The notes beneath the pieces are model-generated. The model was not told the DNA's origin. It searched no databases and saw only the letters and a program-made list of their open reading frames with translations. From Limnoglobus roseus (GTDB lineage Bacteria; Planctomycetota; Planctomycetia; Gemmatales; Gemmataceae): 64,000 nt of DNA. A program made the position numbers and the translations under genes. The DNA lies in the NCBI RefSeq assembly GCF_008254045.1, contig NZ_CP042425.1, positions 5,828,001-5,892,000 on the forward strand, read 5' to 3'. The stretch's first letter is position 1. Every line of letters starts with the position of its first letter. Of the stretch, positions 8,708 to 17,700 are shown piece after piece.

Positions 8708-9334
8708 ATGAATTACCTCCAGCGCACCCTCGTTAGTCCACGGTGGCAGTGGCTCAATCGGCTCATCGGTCCGTTCGTTTGGTCCGGCGACGAGCACAGC
8801 CAATGGCTGCGCGTCGTCATGAATCGCGAGACGCGAAAGCTCGTCGACGGCTTGAACCCCGGCTCACTGAAAGCCCTGGAGATCTCGGGACACAGTTGGG
8901 AGCAACCCGGCTACTTTCGGGAGCACAAGGCCCTCGATTACCCGGAGTATGACGTCTGCACGGCCGTATACCCGGACACGTTCGACCTCGTCATCGCCGA
9001 GCAAGTTTTTGAACACTTGCTCTGGCCGTACCGGGCGGGTCGGAACGTCTACCAGATGCTCAACCCCGGCGGGTACTTCCTCGTCACCACGCCGTTCCTG
9101 GTGAAGATTCACAACCACCCCGTCGATTGCTCGCGGTGGACGGAACTCGGCATGAAGCACTTCCTCGCCGAGTGCGGCTTCCCGCTCGAAAACATCGTCA
9201 CCGCGTCCTGGGGCAACCGCGACTGCGTGAAGGCCAATCTCCGCCCGCGGTGGGTGATCTACCAGGAGTGGCTGCACTCCCTGAAGAACGAGCCAGAGTT
9301 CCCAATGGTCATCTGGGCGTTGGCGAGAAAGTGA
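8708..9334 (+). CDS. class I SAM-dependent methyltransferase
   Basis: 208 residues, starting 17 bp after sbcC in the same direction. The central part resembles Methyltransf_11 enzymes: DTFDLVIAEQVFEHLLWPY (motif II/post-motif region) and YQMLNPGGYFLVTTPFLVKI (the NPGG turn and the strand after it). The glycine-rich SAM loop is poorly conserved; LEISGHSW takes its place. This family methylates small molecules, lipids or sugars, and the substrate cannot be inferred. The N-terminal helix with FVWSGDEHSQWLRVV is unlike the core fold and may bind substrate. Only 8 bp separate it from the next gene, so it probably shares the sbcDC transcript. Confidence 0.75.
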   Translation: MNYLQRTLVSPRWQWLNRLIGPFVWSGDEHSQWLRVVMNRETRKLVDGLNPGSLKALEISGHSWEQPGYFREHKALDYPEYDVCTAVYPDTFDLVIAEQVFEHLLWPYRAGRNVYQMLNPGGYFLVTTPFLVKIHNHPVDCSRWTELGMKHFLAECGFPLENIVTASWGNRDCVKANLRPRWVIYQEWLHSLKNEPEFPMVIWALARK

Positions 9335-9342
9335 CTTTGGCC

Positions 9343-10293
9343 ATGAACCGCCGCCTCTTCCTTGCGTCGGCCCCGTTCCTGCTCGGCGGGTGCCGCGATA
9401 CCCGACCGGCCGCTCTCGCTCCGCCGTCTGTTGAGGATTCGCAGACCCGCCTGGCTCGAGCCGCGGCCTTCCGCGTCCCGTCGAGTGCAGTGCGGACGAC
9501 ACCGAAGGCGCCCGTCGATGTCGTGGAACAGTTTCCGGAACTGAAGGCGCTGTTGAAAGTGGCCGTGCGACTGCACCCGCGCTTTGGCGACGAACCAACC
9601 CCGACCGAGTCGAAACTTGGCGGGCAGTTCCTCTGGCCGGCCGGGGAGGAGTGGCCGCGCTGCCCGGAATATCAAATCCCGATGCAACCCCTCCTGCAAC
9701 TGCGGTTAGAGAACGCGCCAGCACACTTCCCGTTTCGGCCGAAGACCGATCTCTTCCAACTGTTCTGGACGCCGAAGGCAACGAAGAATGTCGGGCCGCC
9801 CCACCTCACGGCCATCTGGCGAAAGATTCCTCCTGCAATTGGCCCCCTCGCACCACCGCCGGTGACGGACGGGGCGGACCTCGGCTACGTTCCCCTCCCG
9901 TGTCGGTTCTTCATCGAGCGGGTCGCGGAATTTCCGCCGGTGGAACTCATGCCGGCTCAGATGCGGACCAAGGTCGAAGTCTGGAAGCCACCGGTCGATT
10001 ACGCCACACACCTGAGTACGGCCCCCGGCACGAAGGCCGGCGGTTGGCCTGCCCGTGCAGACGTGACGGCGACGTGCCTGACGTGCGTGCGGCCGATGGA
10101 CTACCTGCTCACGGTCGATTCGTGCGAGTGGACAGCCGTGACCAAGGCGAGATGGAAGCCGGCGGAAGACCCGGACGAAGACGGCTACCGATGTGCAGCC
10201 GGACTTCGACTCGGGCGATCCGACGCGGCGGCGTATCAAATCTATATTTGCCGCCGCTGCGAGAAGTGGCCCCTGCGGGCGGTGATGGCGTAA
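9343..10293 (+). CDS. YwqG-like (DUF1963) lipoprotein with C-terminal zinc-ribbon cysteines
   Basis: 316 residues from the ATG at 9343, chosen because it gives a lipoprotein signal (MNRRLFLASAPFLLGGC, lipobox LGGC with Cys17). The body has the DUF1963 hallmark: a small-residue strand then SKLGGQFLWPAGEEWPRC, which resembles the GG-x-P-x-x-P-x-x-xWP start of YwqG proteins. PLLQLRLENAP follows. The C-terminal quarter has two CxxC pairs (CLTC and CRRC), which could form a zinc ribbon. The function of YwqG proteins is unsettled. A membrane-anchored, Zn-binding version would be unusual. It is the last gene of the sbcDC-containing plus-strand run. Confidence 0.6.
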   Translation: MNRRLFLASAPFLLGGCRDTRPAALAPPSVEDSQTRLARAAAFRVPSSAVRTTPKAPVDVVEQFPELKALLKVAVRLHPRFGDEPTPTESKLGGQFLWPAGEEWPRCPEYQIPMQPLLQLRLENAPAHFPFRPKTDLFQLFWTPKATKNVGPPHLTAIWRKIPPAIGPLAPPPVTDGADLGYVPLPCRFFIERVAEFPPVELMPAQMRTKVEVWKPPVDYATHLSTAPGTKAGGWPARADVTATCLTCVRPMDYLLTVDSCEWTAVTKARWKPAEDPDEDGYRCAAGLRLGRSDAAAYQIYICRRCEKWPLRAVMA

Positions 10294-10325
10294 AAAAATC
10301 CCCGCGGCGTTCGGCCGCGGGGATT
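10291..10325 (-). terminator. intrinsic terminator of fusA
   Basis: A perfect 12-bp GC-rich stem (10297-10308 with 10314-10325) is followed on the minus strand by a run of T made by the A tract at 10292-10298. It ends the minus-strand EF-G gene 20 bp past its stop. It also overlaps the stop codon of the convergent YwqG-like gene. Confidence 0.85.
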
Positions 10326-10344
10326 CGTCTCTTGCGAAACTCAG

Positions 10345-12510
10345 TTACTTCTTCACGACCGTCGGGGGCAGGTCGGCCAGGTCCACCGACACCGGGGCGT
10401 AGTGGCTGAACTCCATGCTGAAGCTCGCCTGGCCCTTCGTCGCACTGCGGAGGTCGCTGGTGTACCCGAACAGGTTTGCCAGCGGAATCTTCGCCATCAC
10501 CTGGGCGACGCCCTTGTCTTCGCTCGTCTCTTCGATGATGCCCCGCTTCGAGGCGATGTTACCGCTGATCTGGCCCTGGTAGTCCTTCGGCGACACCACG
10601 ACCACCTTCATGATCGGCTCCAGCAACTGGATGCCGGCCTTCGTCTCGGCCTCGCGGAACGATTCGAGGGCGCACAGGTAGAAAGCGTCTTGCGACGAGT
10701 CGACGTCGTGCATCTTCCCGAAGTGCAGGTCGAACTCGAGATCGACGAACGGGAAGGGGAATTTGTACCCCTTCTTCGACGCCTCGCGGAGGCCTTCCTC
10801 CACGCTCGGGATGTACTGCTTGTCGATCGCCCCCTGCGTGATGCTGTTCACGAAGTAGACGTTGTTCGGGTCCGGCTTGACCTTCGGGTCGTTGAGTTCC
10901 TCGATCTCCTTGATCTTCTCTGCCACCTGTTCCGGCGTCAGCGGTGAGTATTTCACCGAGATCACGGCGAACTTCCCACGGCCGCCGGTTTGCTTCTGGA
11001 ACTTGTACTCGAAGTCCACCGAGCGGGCGAAGCACTGGCGGTACGCCACCCGCGGCCGGCCGAGCCTCACCGACTCGGTGTCTTCCTGCCGGATGCCAAC
11101 GGCCCGCTTCAGCTTTTCGATGGAGATTTCCAGGTGGAGTTCGCCCATCCCGCTGAGGATCGTTTCCTTGGTTTCCTCGTCCGTGTGCGTCTTCAAAGTC
11201 GGGTCGTCACGGACGAGACGGTTGAGTGCCTCGCCGACCTTGCCCGCGTCCAGCGTCTTGGCGAACGCCAGCGATTGCGCGATCACCGGCTTCGGGAACT
11301 GGATCGCTTCGAGCGCGACCGGGCTGTCCGGGTCGCTGAGCGTGTTCCCGGTGAACGTGTCGGCCAAACCCATCGCCGCGACGATGTCGCCGGGGCCGGC
11401 CTTCTCGAGTGAGATCCGCTTGTCGCCCATCATGCGGTAGAAGCGGGCGATCCGCTCCTTCTTGCCCGTCGTCGTGTTCACGTAGTTCTCACCCGGCTTC
11501 AGTTCGCCCGAGTACACGCGAATGTACACGAGGTCGCCGTTCGACTCGGCGACCGTCTTGAAGGCCAGAGCCGACAGCGGTTGTGATGCGTCCGGGGTGC
11601 GGACGACGACTTCCTTCGTCTTCGGGTGGATGGCCTGGATCGGCGGCCGTTCCGTTGGGTTCGGCAGGCAATCGACCACGAGGTCGAGCAGTTGCTGCAC
11701 GCCGTGGAACATCTTGCTGCTACCGCAGTGGACGGGCGTGAACGTGTTGTCCAGCGTACCCTTGCGGAGCGCCTTCAGGATCATGTCGATGGACACGTCC
11801 TTGCCTTCGAGGACCAATTCCATGATCTCGTCGGATGCGGCCGAAACGCCGTCGAGCATCTGCTCGCGGCGCTTTTGGGCCTCCGCCAGATACTTTTCCG
11901 GGATGTCGGTCGTGTTGAACTTCCGGTGGGTCTTGTCCGTCAGGTCGCGGGTGACCAGTTTCATCCGGATCAGGTCGATGATCCCTTCCAGGGCTTCGTC
12001 CTGACCGGCCGGGATGGTGACGACCACGGGGTTAGCGTGCAACTTCGTCTTCATCTGCTCGACGCAGGCCCAGAAATCCGCGCCCATGCGGTCAAGCTTG
12101 TTGACGTAGGCCAACCGGGGGACCTTGTACTTGGTCGCCTGCCGCCACACGGTTTCGGACTGCACTTCGACGCCGCCCTTGGCGCAGAACACGCCGACCG
12201 CACCGTCGAGGACGCGCAGCGACCGTTCGACCTCGGCCGTGAAGTCCACGTGGCCGGGGGTGTCGATGATGTTAATGGCGATGTCGTTACCGGCGTGGTC
12301 CTGCCAGTCGATCGACACGGCCGCCGAGTTGATCGTGATGCCCTTCTGCCGTTCGAGGGGGTCGAAGTCCGTGGTCGTGTCCCCGTCGTCCACGTCGCCG
12401 ACTTTGTGCTTGGTCCCGCTGTAGTATAAAATCCGCTCGGTCGTCGTCGTTTTGCCCGCGTCTACGTGCGCCATGATTCCGATATTGCGTACTTTATCGA
12501 GCATCGTCAT
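10345..12510 (-). CDS. fusA: elongation factor G, planctomycete/spirochaete-like variant
   Basis: 721 residues from the ATG at 12510, chosen because MLDKVRNIGIMAHVDAGKT is the usual EF-G opening. GTPase motifs: G1 AHVDAGKT (14-21), G3 DTPGH (83-87), G4 NKLD (137-140). Domains II-V follow; domain IV contains GGRGKFAVISVKYSP. EF-G moves tRNA and mRNA through the ribosome and helps recycle ribosomes. Switch I reads DDGDTTTDFDPLERQKGIT, unlike the usual HDGAATMDWMEQEQERGIT of the main bacterial EF-G. Domain IV also has an insertion rich in K/E/N (about residues 534-555). It is not next to rpsL, rpsG or tuf, which suggests a paralog rather than the str-operon copy. Confidence 0.9.
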   Translation of the reverse strand: MTMLDKVRNIGIMAHVDAGKTTTTERILYYSGTKHKVGDVDDGDTTTDFDPLERQKGITINSAAVSIDWQDHAGNDIAINIIDTPGHVDFTAEVERSLRVLDGAVGVFCAKGGVEVQSETVWRQATKYKVPRLAYVNKLDRMGADFWACVEQMKTKLHANPVVVTIPAGQDEALEGIIDLIRMKLVTRDLTDKTHRKFNTTDIPEKYLAEAQKRREQMLDGVSAASDEIMELVLEGKDVSIDMILKALRKGTLDNTFTPVHCGSSKMFHGVQQLLDLVVDCLPNPTERPPIQAIHPKTKEVVVRTPDASQPLSALAFKTVAESNGDLVYIRVYSGELKPGENYVNTTTGKKERIARFYRMMGDKRISLEKAGPGDIVAAMGLADTFTGNTLSDPDSPVALEAIQFPKPVIAQSLAFAKTLDAGKVGEALNRLVRDDPTLKTHTDEETKETILSGMGELHLEISIEKLKRAVGIRQEDTESVRLGRPRVAYRQCFARSVDFEYKFQKQTGGRGKFAVISVKYSPLTPEQVAEKIKEIEELNDPKVKPDPNNVYFVNSITQGAIDKQYIPSVEEGLREASKKGYKFPFPFVDLEFDLHFGKMHDVDSSQDAFYLCALESFREAETKAGIQLLEPIMKVVVVSPKDYQGQISGNIASKRGIIEETSEDKGVAQVMAKIPLANLFGYTSDLRSATKGQASFSMEFSHYAPVSVDLADLPPTVVKK

Positions 12511-12598
12511 CGGCCGGCCTGATCTGGTCCGGCTCCCTTCGAACGAGGAAACAAACACCCGCCGGGATCGCACGACCTCGGTCCGGGAAAGGGGCGTG

Positions 12599-12628
12599 AT
12601 ATTATTCGCACCCCGACTTCAGTGAGAA
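12599..12628 (-). promoter_or_regulatory. possible fusA promoter; description of the 311-bp gap 12511-12821
   Basis: On the minus strand a TTCTCA (-35, 12623-12628) and a TAATAT (-10, 12599-12604) are 18 bp apart and would give an 80-90 nt leader before the fusA ATG. The rest of the gap between fusA and cysC is AT-richer than its surroundings. It shows no open frame with coding character, no tRNA and no clear terminator for cysC. Confidence 0.35.
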
Positions 12629-12821
12629 GCCATTATTCGTGACACCGATTGAAAAACACAAGTTCACCGGCGCACGGAGAAAGAGGCACGAGTTAATCGT
12701 ATCGGCACGAGAGCAAATGTCTACGTTCCGGGAGAAGGCAGGCGAGAAGATTGGGTGAAGTGAGCCGCCTGACGCTGATACGAGCTGGGCGATTGACTGC
12801 CTCCCGCGAAGCCGGGCGGAA

Positions 12822-13514
12822 CTACACGATCAGCTTCTTCTCTTGCAGGTAGTTCAGAATCATTGCCACGCCGTCTTGCACGCTCTGGGTCGCGGCGTCG
12901 AAGGTCAGCTCCGGGTTGAGCGGGGCCTCGTAAGGGTCATCGACGCCCGTGAAGCCCATCCCCTTGCCGCCAGCGACGGCCGCGCGGGCTCGCTTGTAAA
13001 GCCCCTTCGGGTCGCGTTGCTCGCAGGTGTCGATCGGCGTGTTCACGAATACTTCGAGGAACGGGATCGCGCCAGTCTTGTTCTCGGCGTGAATCTTCCG
13101 GGCTGCGTCGCGGTCTTTGCGATACGGGCTGATGAAACTCGTCAGGGCGAACAGCCCGGCGTCGGCGAACAGTTTCGCGACTTCGCCGATCCGGCGAATG
13201 TTCTCCTCGCGATCCTCGGCCGCGAAGGTCAGGCCGAACCGATTGGCGGTCGCCTCGGTCGCCCCGCGGGTGTCCGTGAGAATCTTCGGCGTGGCGTTCA
13301 GGCCGAAACGGATGTTGTCGCCGTCGAGCCGGTAGGCGGCATGCCCGTGCTGGATTAGTACCTGCTCGAGCGCCGCGGCCAGTGTGCTCTTGCCCGACCC
13401 GGACAGGCCGGTGAACCAGATCGTCGCCCCGGTTTGCTTCAGAAGCGTCTTCCGGTCGTCGCGGGTGACGGTGCCCTCGTGGTGGAAAATCTGGGTCGGC
13501 TTGCTGTCGGACAT
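12822..13514 (-). CDS. cysC: adenylylsulfate (APS) kinase
   Basis: 230 residues, ATG at 13514. P-loop GLSGSGKST lies at residues 36-44. YRLDGDNIRFGLN is the APS-binding DGDNxR motif, and FISPYRKDRDAAR and VFVNTPIDTCEQRDPKGLY follow. GFTGVDDPYEAPLNPEL is the conserved C-terminal signature. It phosphorylates adenosine 5'-phosphosulfate to PAPS, the activated sulfate used for reduction or for sulfation. No cysDN, cysH or sulfotransferase gene is nearby, so the physiological use is open; planctomycetes carry many sulfatases. The gene lies 65 bp after the lipoprotein gene on the same strand and may be cotranscribed with it. Confidence 0.94.
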   Translation of the reverse strand: MSDSKPTQIFHHEGTVTRDDRKTLLKQTGATIWFTGLSGSGKSTLAAALEQVLIQHGHAAYRLDGDNIRFGLNATPKILTDTRGATEATANRFGLTFAAEDREENIRRIGEVAKLFADAGLFALTSFISPYRKDRDAARKIHAENKTGAIPFLEVFVNTPIDTCEQRDPKGLYKRARAAVAGGKGMGFTGVDDPYEAPLNPELTFDAATQSVQDGVAMILNYLQEKKLIV

Positions 13515-13579
13515 GGGGTCTCAAAGCTCGGGAACGGTCAAGAATTGATACGGAAACCGCCCGGAAGTGTCTGGCCCGC

Positions 13580-14587
13580 TCAACCGCCGACCTGGAACTC
13601 GACGACCTTCCGCGAGCGGCGGGGCGTGTCCGGTTCCGAGTCACGGATGTCGAGGATCAGCGAATACTTCCCCGCCTTTTCTGGCACCGGGAACTCGACC
13701 TTCAGGAAGAAGTCTCGCACCGGACTGCGCGTGAAGTCGGCCCGCTTGAACGGCAGTTCCGGGACCATCTTCCCCTTCTCGATGTCGTACAGGTTCACGA
13801 TCTGTCCGGTGGCGTCCTTGAGTTGGATGCTGCCCTCCAGCTTGGTGACGTAACCGGCTTCGCCGTTCGACTGCACGGCCGGCGGGGCCGATGCCCGGTC
13901 GATCTCGGCGTACAGCAGGCCGATGCCCCCGGGCAGGAAGCGGTAGCCGGCCGGCAGCGGGTCGTAAACGCCGTATTGCACCACCTTGTACACGAACGCT
14001 GTCGTCTTGATTTCGAGCGGGGCGGTCTTGGCGACGAGTTCGCCGACGGCGTCCAACTGCCGGGCGAGGTCGGCTACGCCCTTGGGATCGCGGCCGGTCA
14101 GGTCGGTCGTTCGCGCCGTGTCCAGAAGCGGGAGCAACAAGAGCAGCAATTCTTGATTCGGCTTTTCGAAACTGCCGAGGTGATTGACGGCCGCCCCGTA
14201 CTGGTTATCGAGGTGGGCTCGCAACGCCAGGACGAGCGGCCCGTCGGGGCGGGGGCCGCGTTCGCGGGGTTCCAAGAGTCCGGAATCCGGCAGGTGGTTC
14301 GGTACGGTCGCCGACGCCGGCACGGGGTCCGGGGGCACGATCGGGTTCACCGGTTCGTTCGGCGGCAACAAACTCGCCTTCGGGGCGAGGACGACCGTTT
14401 CCACCTTCGGAATTCGCTGGCCCGGCTGGAGGACTTTGAAATCGCTGCCGGGAGCCGGAGCGGCGGGCAGGGCCGGTTTGACCGCGTCCCTCTGAAGGAA
14501 CTGCGGCAGCGAGCACGCGGGGAGTGACCCCAGGGCCGCGACCAACAGAAACTTCAACCCGATCGATGGCAGGCGAGACAACGTCAT
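13580..14587 (-). CDS. lipoprotein of unknown function
   Basis: 335 residues from the ATG at 14587, preceded by GAGAGG. The N terminus is a type II signal, with MTLSRLPSIGLKFLLVAALG followed by SLPAC (lipobox LPAC). A low-complexity Pro/Ala/Val segment of roughly 90 residues follows. A more structured part contains KPNQELLLLLLPLLDTA. The C-terminal domain (GYVTKLEGSIQLKDATGQIV and KVEFPVPEKAGKYSLILDIR) looks like a beta-sandwich or Ig-like module. I do not recognise a named family, though such proteins are common in planctomycetes. It is divergent from dnaE (187-bp intergenic region) and may be cotranscribed with cysC. Confidence 0.7.
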   Translation of the reverse strand: MTLSRLPSIGLKFLLVAALGSLPACSLPQFLQRDAVKPALPAAPAPGSDFKVLQPGQRIPKVETVVLAPKASLLPPNEPVNPIVPPDPVPASATVPNHLPDSGLLEPRERGPRPDGPLVLALRAHLDNQYGAAVNHLGSFEKPNQELLLLLLPLLDTARTTDLTGRDPKGVADLARQLDAVGELVAKTAPLEIKTTAFVYKVVQYGVYDPLPAGYRFLPGGIGLLYAEIDRASAPPAVQSNGEAGYVTKLEGSIQLKDATGQIVNLYDIEKGKMVPELPFKRADFTRSPVRDFFLKVEFPVPEKAGKYSLILDIRDSEPDTPRRSRKVVEFQVGG

Positions 14588-14774
14588 CCGCACCTCTCGC
14601 AGGCCGCACGAAATTCGCGCGGGCCGGGCCGTATAAACCCGTTCGGCGGACGAATCAAGGCGAATACGAAAGCGAGGTTCTCCAGATTCCCAAAGTCCTC
14701 TTCCGCCGATTGCCCGGCTCGTCTATTCTCCATTGACGCCTGTATTCGTTTGTCCACCTGGGGAAGCCCCGCCG

Positions 14775-17700
14775 ATGGCCGCACGCTCGTTCTGCCACCT
14801 CCACTGCCACACGCACTACAGCCTCCTCGACGGATTTAACCGCATCCCGGACCTGGTGAAGCAGACGAAGAAACTCGGGATGAACTCCTGCGCGATCACC
14901 GACCACGGCAACCTCTACGGCGCGATCGAGTTCTACACGAAGTGCACCGACGAAGGCATCAAGCCGATCATCGGCTACGAGGCGTACATCGCCCCCGGTG
15001 ACCGCCGCGAGCGGAAGAAGATCGACGGCAACAACTACTTCCACCTGACACTGTTGGCGAAGAACAACGTCGGCTGGAAGAACCTCATCAAACTGTCTAG
15101 CCTGGCGTTTCTCGAAGGCTTTTACTACCACCCGCGGATCGACAAGGAGACACTGGAACAGCACAAGGAAGGGCTGATCGTCCTCAGCGGATGCCTCGCC
15201 GGCGAACTGAGCGACAACATTCTGAAGGACCGCACGAAGGAGGCGATCAGCCTCATCAAGTGGTACTCGAAAGTCTTCGGCGACGACTTCTATCTCGAGA
15301 TTCAGAACAACGGCCTCGACTTGCAGGACCAGTGTACGGTGGCCGTGACCGATCTGGCGAACAAGGTCGGCATCCCGATGGTGGCGACGGCCGATGCGCA
15401 CTACCTCTGCGCCCACGACGCGGAAGCTCACGACATCCTCTTCTGCATCAACACCGAGCGGAAGCACAACCCGAACAAGCGGCTCTACCCGGAAGGGCGG
15501 ATGCCGAATCCGTACTTCATCCGCAGCCCGGAGGAGATGTACACCCTCTTCCCGAAGCACACGGAAGCGGTCGGCATGTCGCAGCAGATCGCCGACAAGG
15601 TCGACCTACAACTCGACTTCAAGAAGCGGCACTTCCCGGTTTTTAAGACGCCGAACCAATTGTCGGAAGACGGCTACCTCCGCCAACTCTGCGAACAGGG
15701 CGTCCGGGAGCGGTACGGCGAAAACCCGTCGCAGGCCGTGTGGGACCGCCTCGCTCACGAGTTGAACATCATCGCGCGGATGCGTTACTCGGCCTACTTC
15801 CTCATCGTCTGGGACTTCGTCCGGTTCGCCCGCGAGCAGGGTATCCCGTGTACGGCCCGCGGCTCCGGCTGTGGCGCGATCGTGGCCTACGCGCTCTACA
15901 TGAGCCACGTCTGCCCGTTGGAATACGACTTGCTGTTCGAGCGGTTCCTCGACCCGAGTCGGACGGAACCGCCGGACATCGACATCGACTTCTGCCAGGA
16001 GCGGCGGGAGTTGGTCATCGACTACGTGAAGAAGAAGTACGGCCACGACAGCGTCGCCCAGATCGGTACGTTCGGCACGCTCGCGGCGAAGGCGGCCTTG
16101 AAAGACGTTGGCCGGGCGCTCGACGTGCCGCTGGATCGGGTGAACTTCCTGTGTAAGCTCGTGCCGATGAAGGGGGCGATCTCGCTCGACTTGGCCGACG
16201 CAATGGAGTCGCCCGACTTCCGCCGCGAGTACGACACCGACGGCCAGGTGCGGAAGCTCGTGGACGTGGCGATGAAGCTCGAAGGGATGAACCGCAACGT
16301 CGGCACGCACGCCGCCGGCGTGGTCATCGCCAACGGGGCGATTACTGATTACGTGCCCGTGCAGCGGGTCGTCCGCAAGAGCGACGACAAGACCGGCGAG
16401 AAGGGCGACGCGAAGGAAGTCGTCGTCACCACGCAGTGGGAAATGGGCATCATCGAAAAGGTCGGGATGCTCAAGATGGACTTCCTCGGGTTGCGGAACC
16501 TCACGGTTCTCGACAACACGGTCAAGCTCATCGAAAAGACCCGCGGCGTCAAAGTCGACCCGATGGCGTTCCCGCTCGACGACAAGCCGACCTACGCGCT
16601 GCTCCAGCGCGGCGACGCGAAGGGCGTGTTCCAGCTCGAAAGCGAGGGCATCCGTGGCCTCCTTCAGCGGATGAAGCCGGACAACATCCGCGACCTGATC
16701 GCGGTGCTGGCGCTCTACCGCCCCGGCCCGCTCGGTGGCGGCATGGTCGATGCGTATGTGAACCGCAAGCACGGCCGCGAGACGTGGGACTACCCGCACC
16801 CGGTCATGAAGGACATCCTCGACGAAACCTACGGCGTGCAGGTGTACCAAGAGCAGGTGATGCGCGTCCTCAACCGCCTCGGCGGCATCGAACTGTCGAA
16901 AGCATATGCGGCCATCAAGGCGATCAGCAAGAAGAAGATGGACGTGATCGAGGCCAGCCGAGCGGGGTTCGTGGCCGGGGCCGTCGAGCGCGGGGTGAAG
17001 GCGGAGACGGCCGCGGAAATCTTCGGCATGATCGAAAAGTTCGGCTCCTACGGCTTCAACAAGAGCCACACGGCGGCCTACGCGCAGATCGGGTATCAGA
17101 CCGCGTACCTGAAGACGCACTACACCGCCGAGTTCATGGCGGCCCTGCTGTCGAGCGAAATCGACGACGGCAACAAGCGGCTCGTAATGGTCGATCACAT
17201 CGCCGACGCGAAGAAACTTGGTGTGGACGTGCTGCCACCGGACATCAACACCGGCTGGCCCGACTTCGACGTGTACAACGGGCAGATCACCTTCGGCCTC
17301 ACGGCGATCAAGGGCCTCGGCCGCGGGGCGGCGGAGGAGATCGTGAAGGCCCGCACGGCCGGCGGTCGGTTCAAGGACCTGTTCGACTTCTGCGAGAGGG
17401 TGGATACCCGGCTCGTTACGCGGGCGGCCGTCGAGAAGCTCATCAAGGGGGGGGCGATGGACGTGTTCGGCCGCCGGTCCGCCCTGACATTGGCCGTCGA
17501 TAAGGCCTTCTCGTCGGCGGAGCAGCGCATCGCGGACAAGAAGCGTGGGCAGAAGAACTTCTTCGACCTGTTCGACGGCGGCGACGAACCCGCGACGGGG
17601 GCCACGAACCCCGGCAGCCACGGTCTGCCGGACGTGGCCGAGTGGCCGGAGGTCGAGCGACTGAAGTACGAGAAAGAAGCCCTCGACTTTTACATCTCGT

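Noticed and set aside
12511..12821. tRNA or small RNA in the largest gap without a gene near fusA
   Set aside because: No cloverleaf or hairpin-plus-T-tract pattern is present; only a possible promoter is seen.
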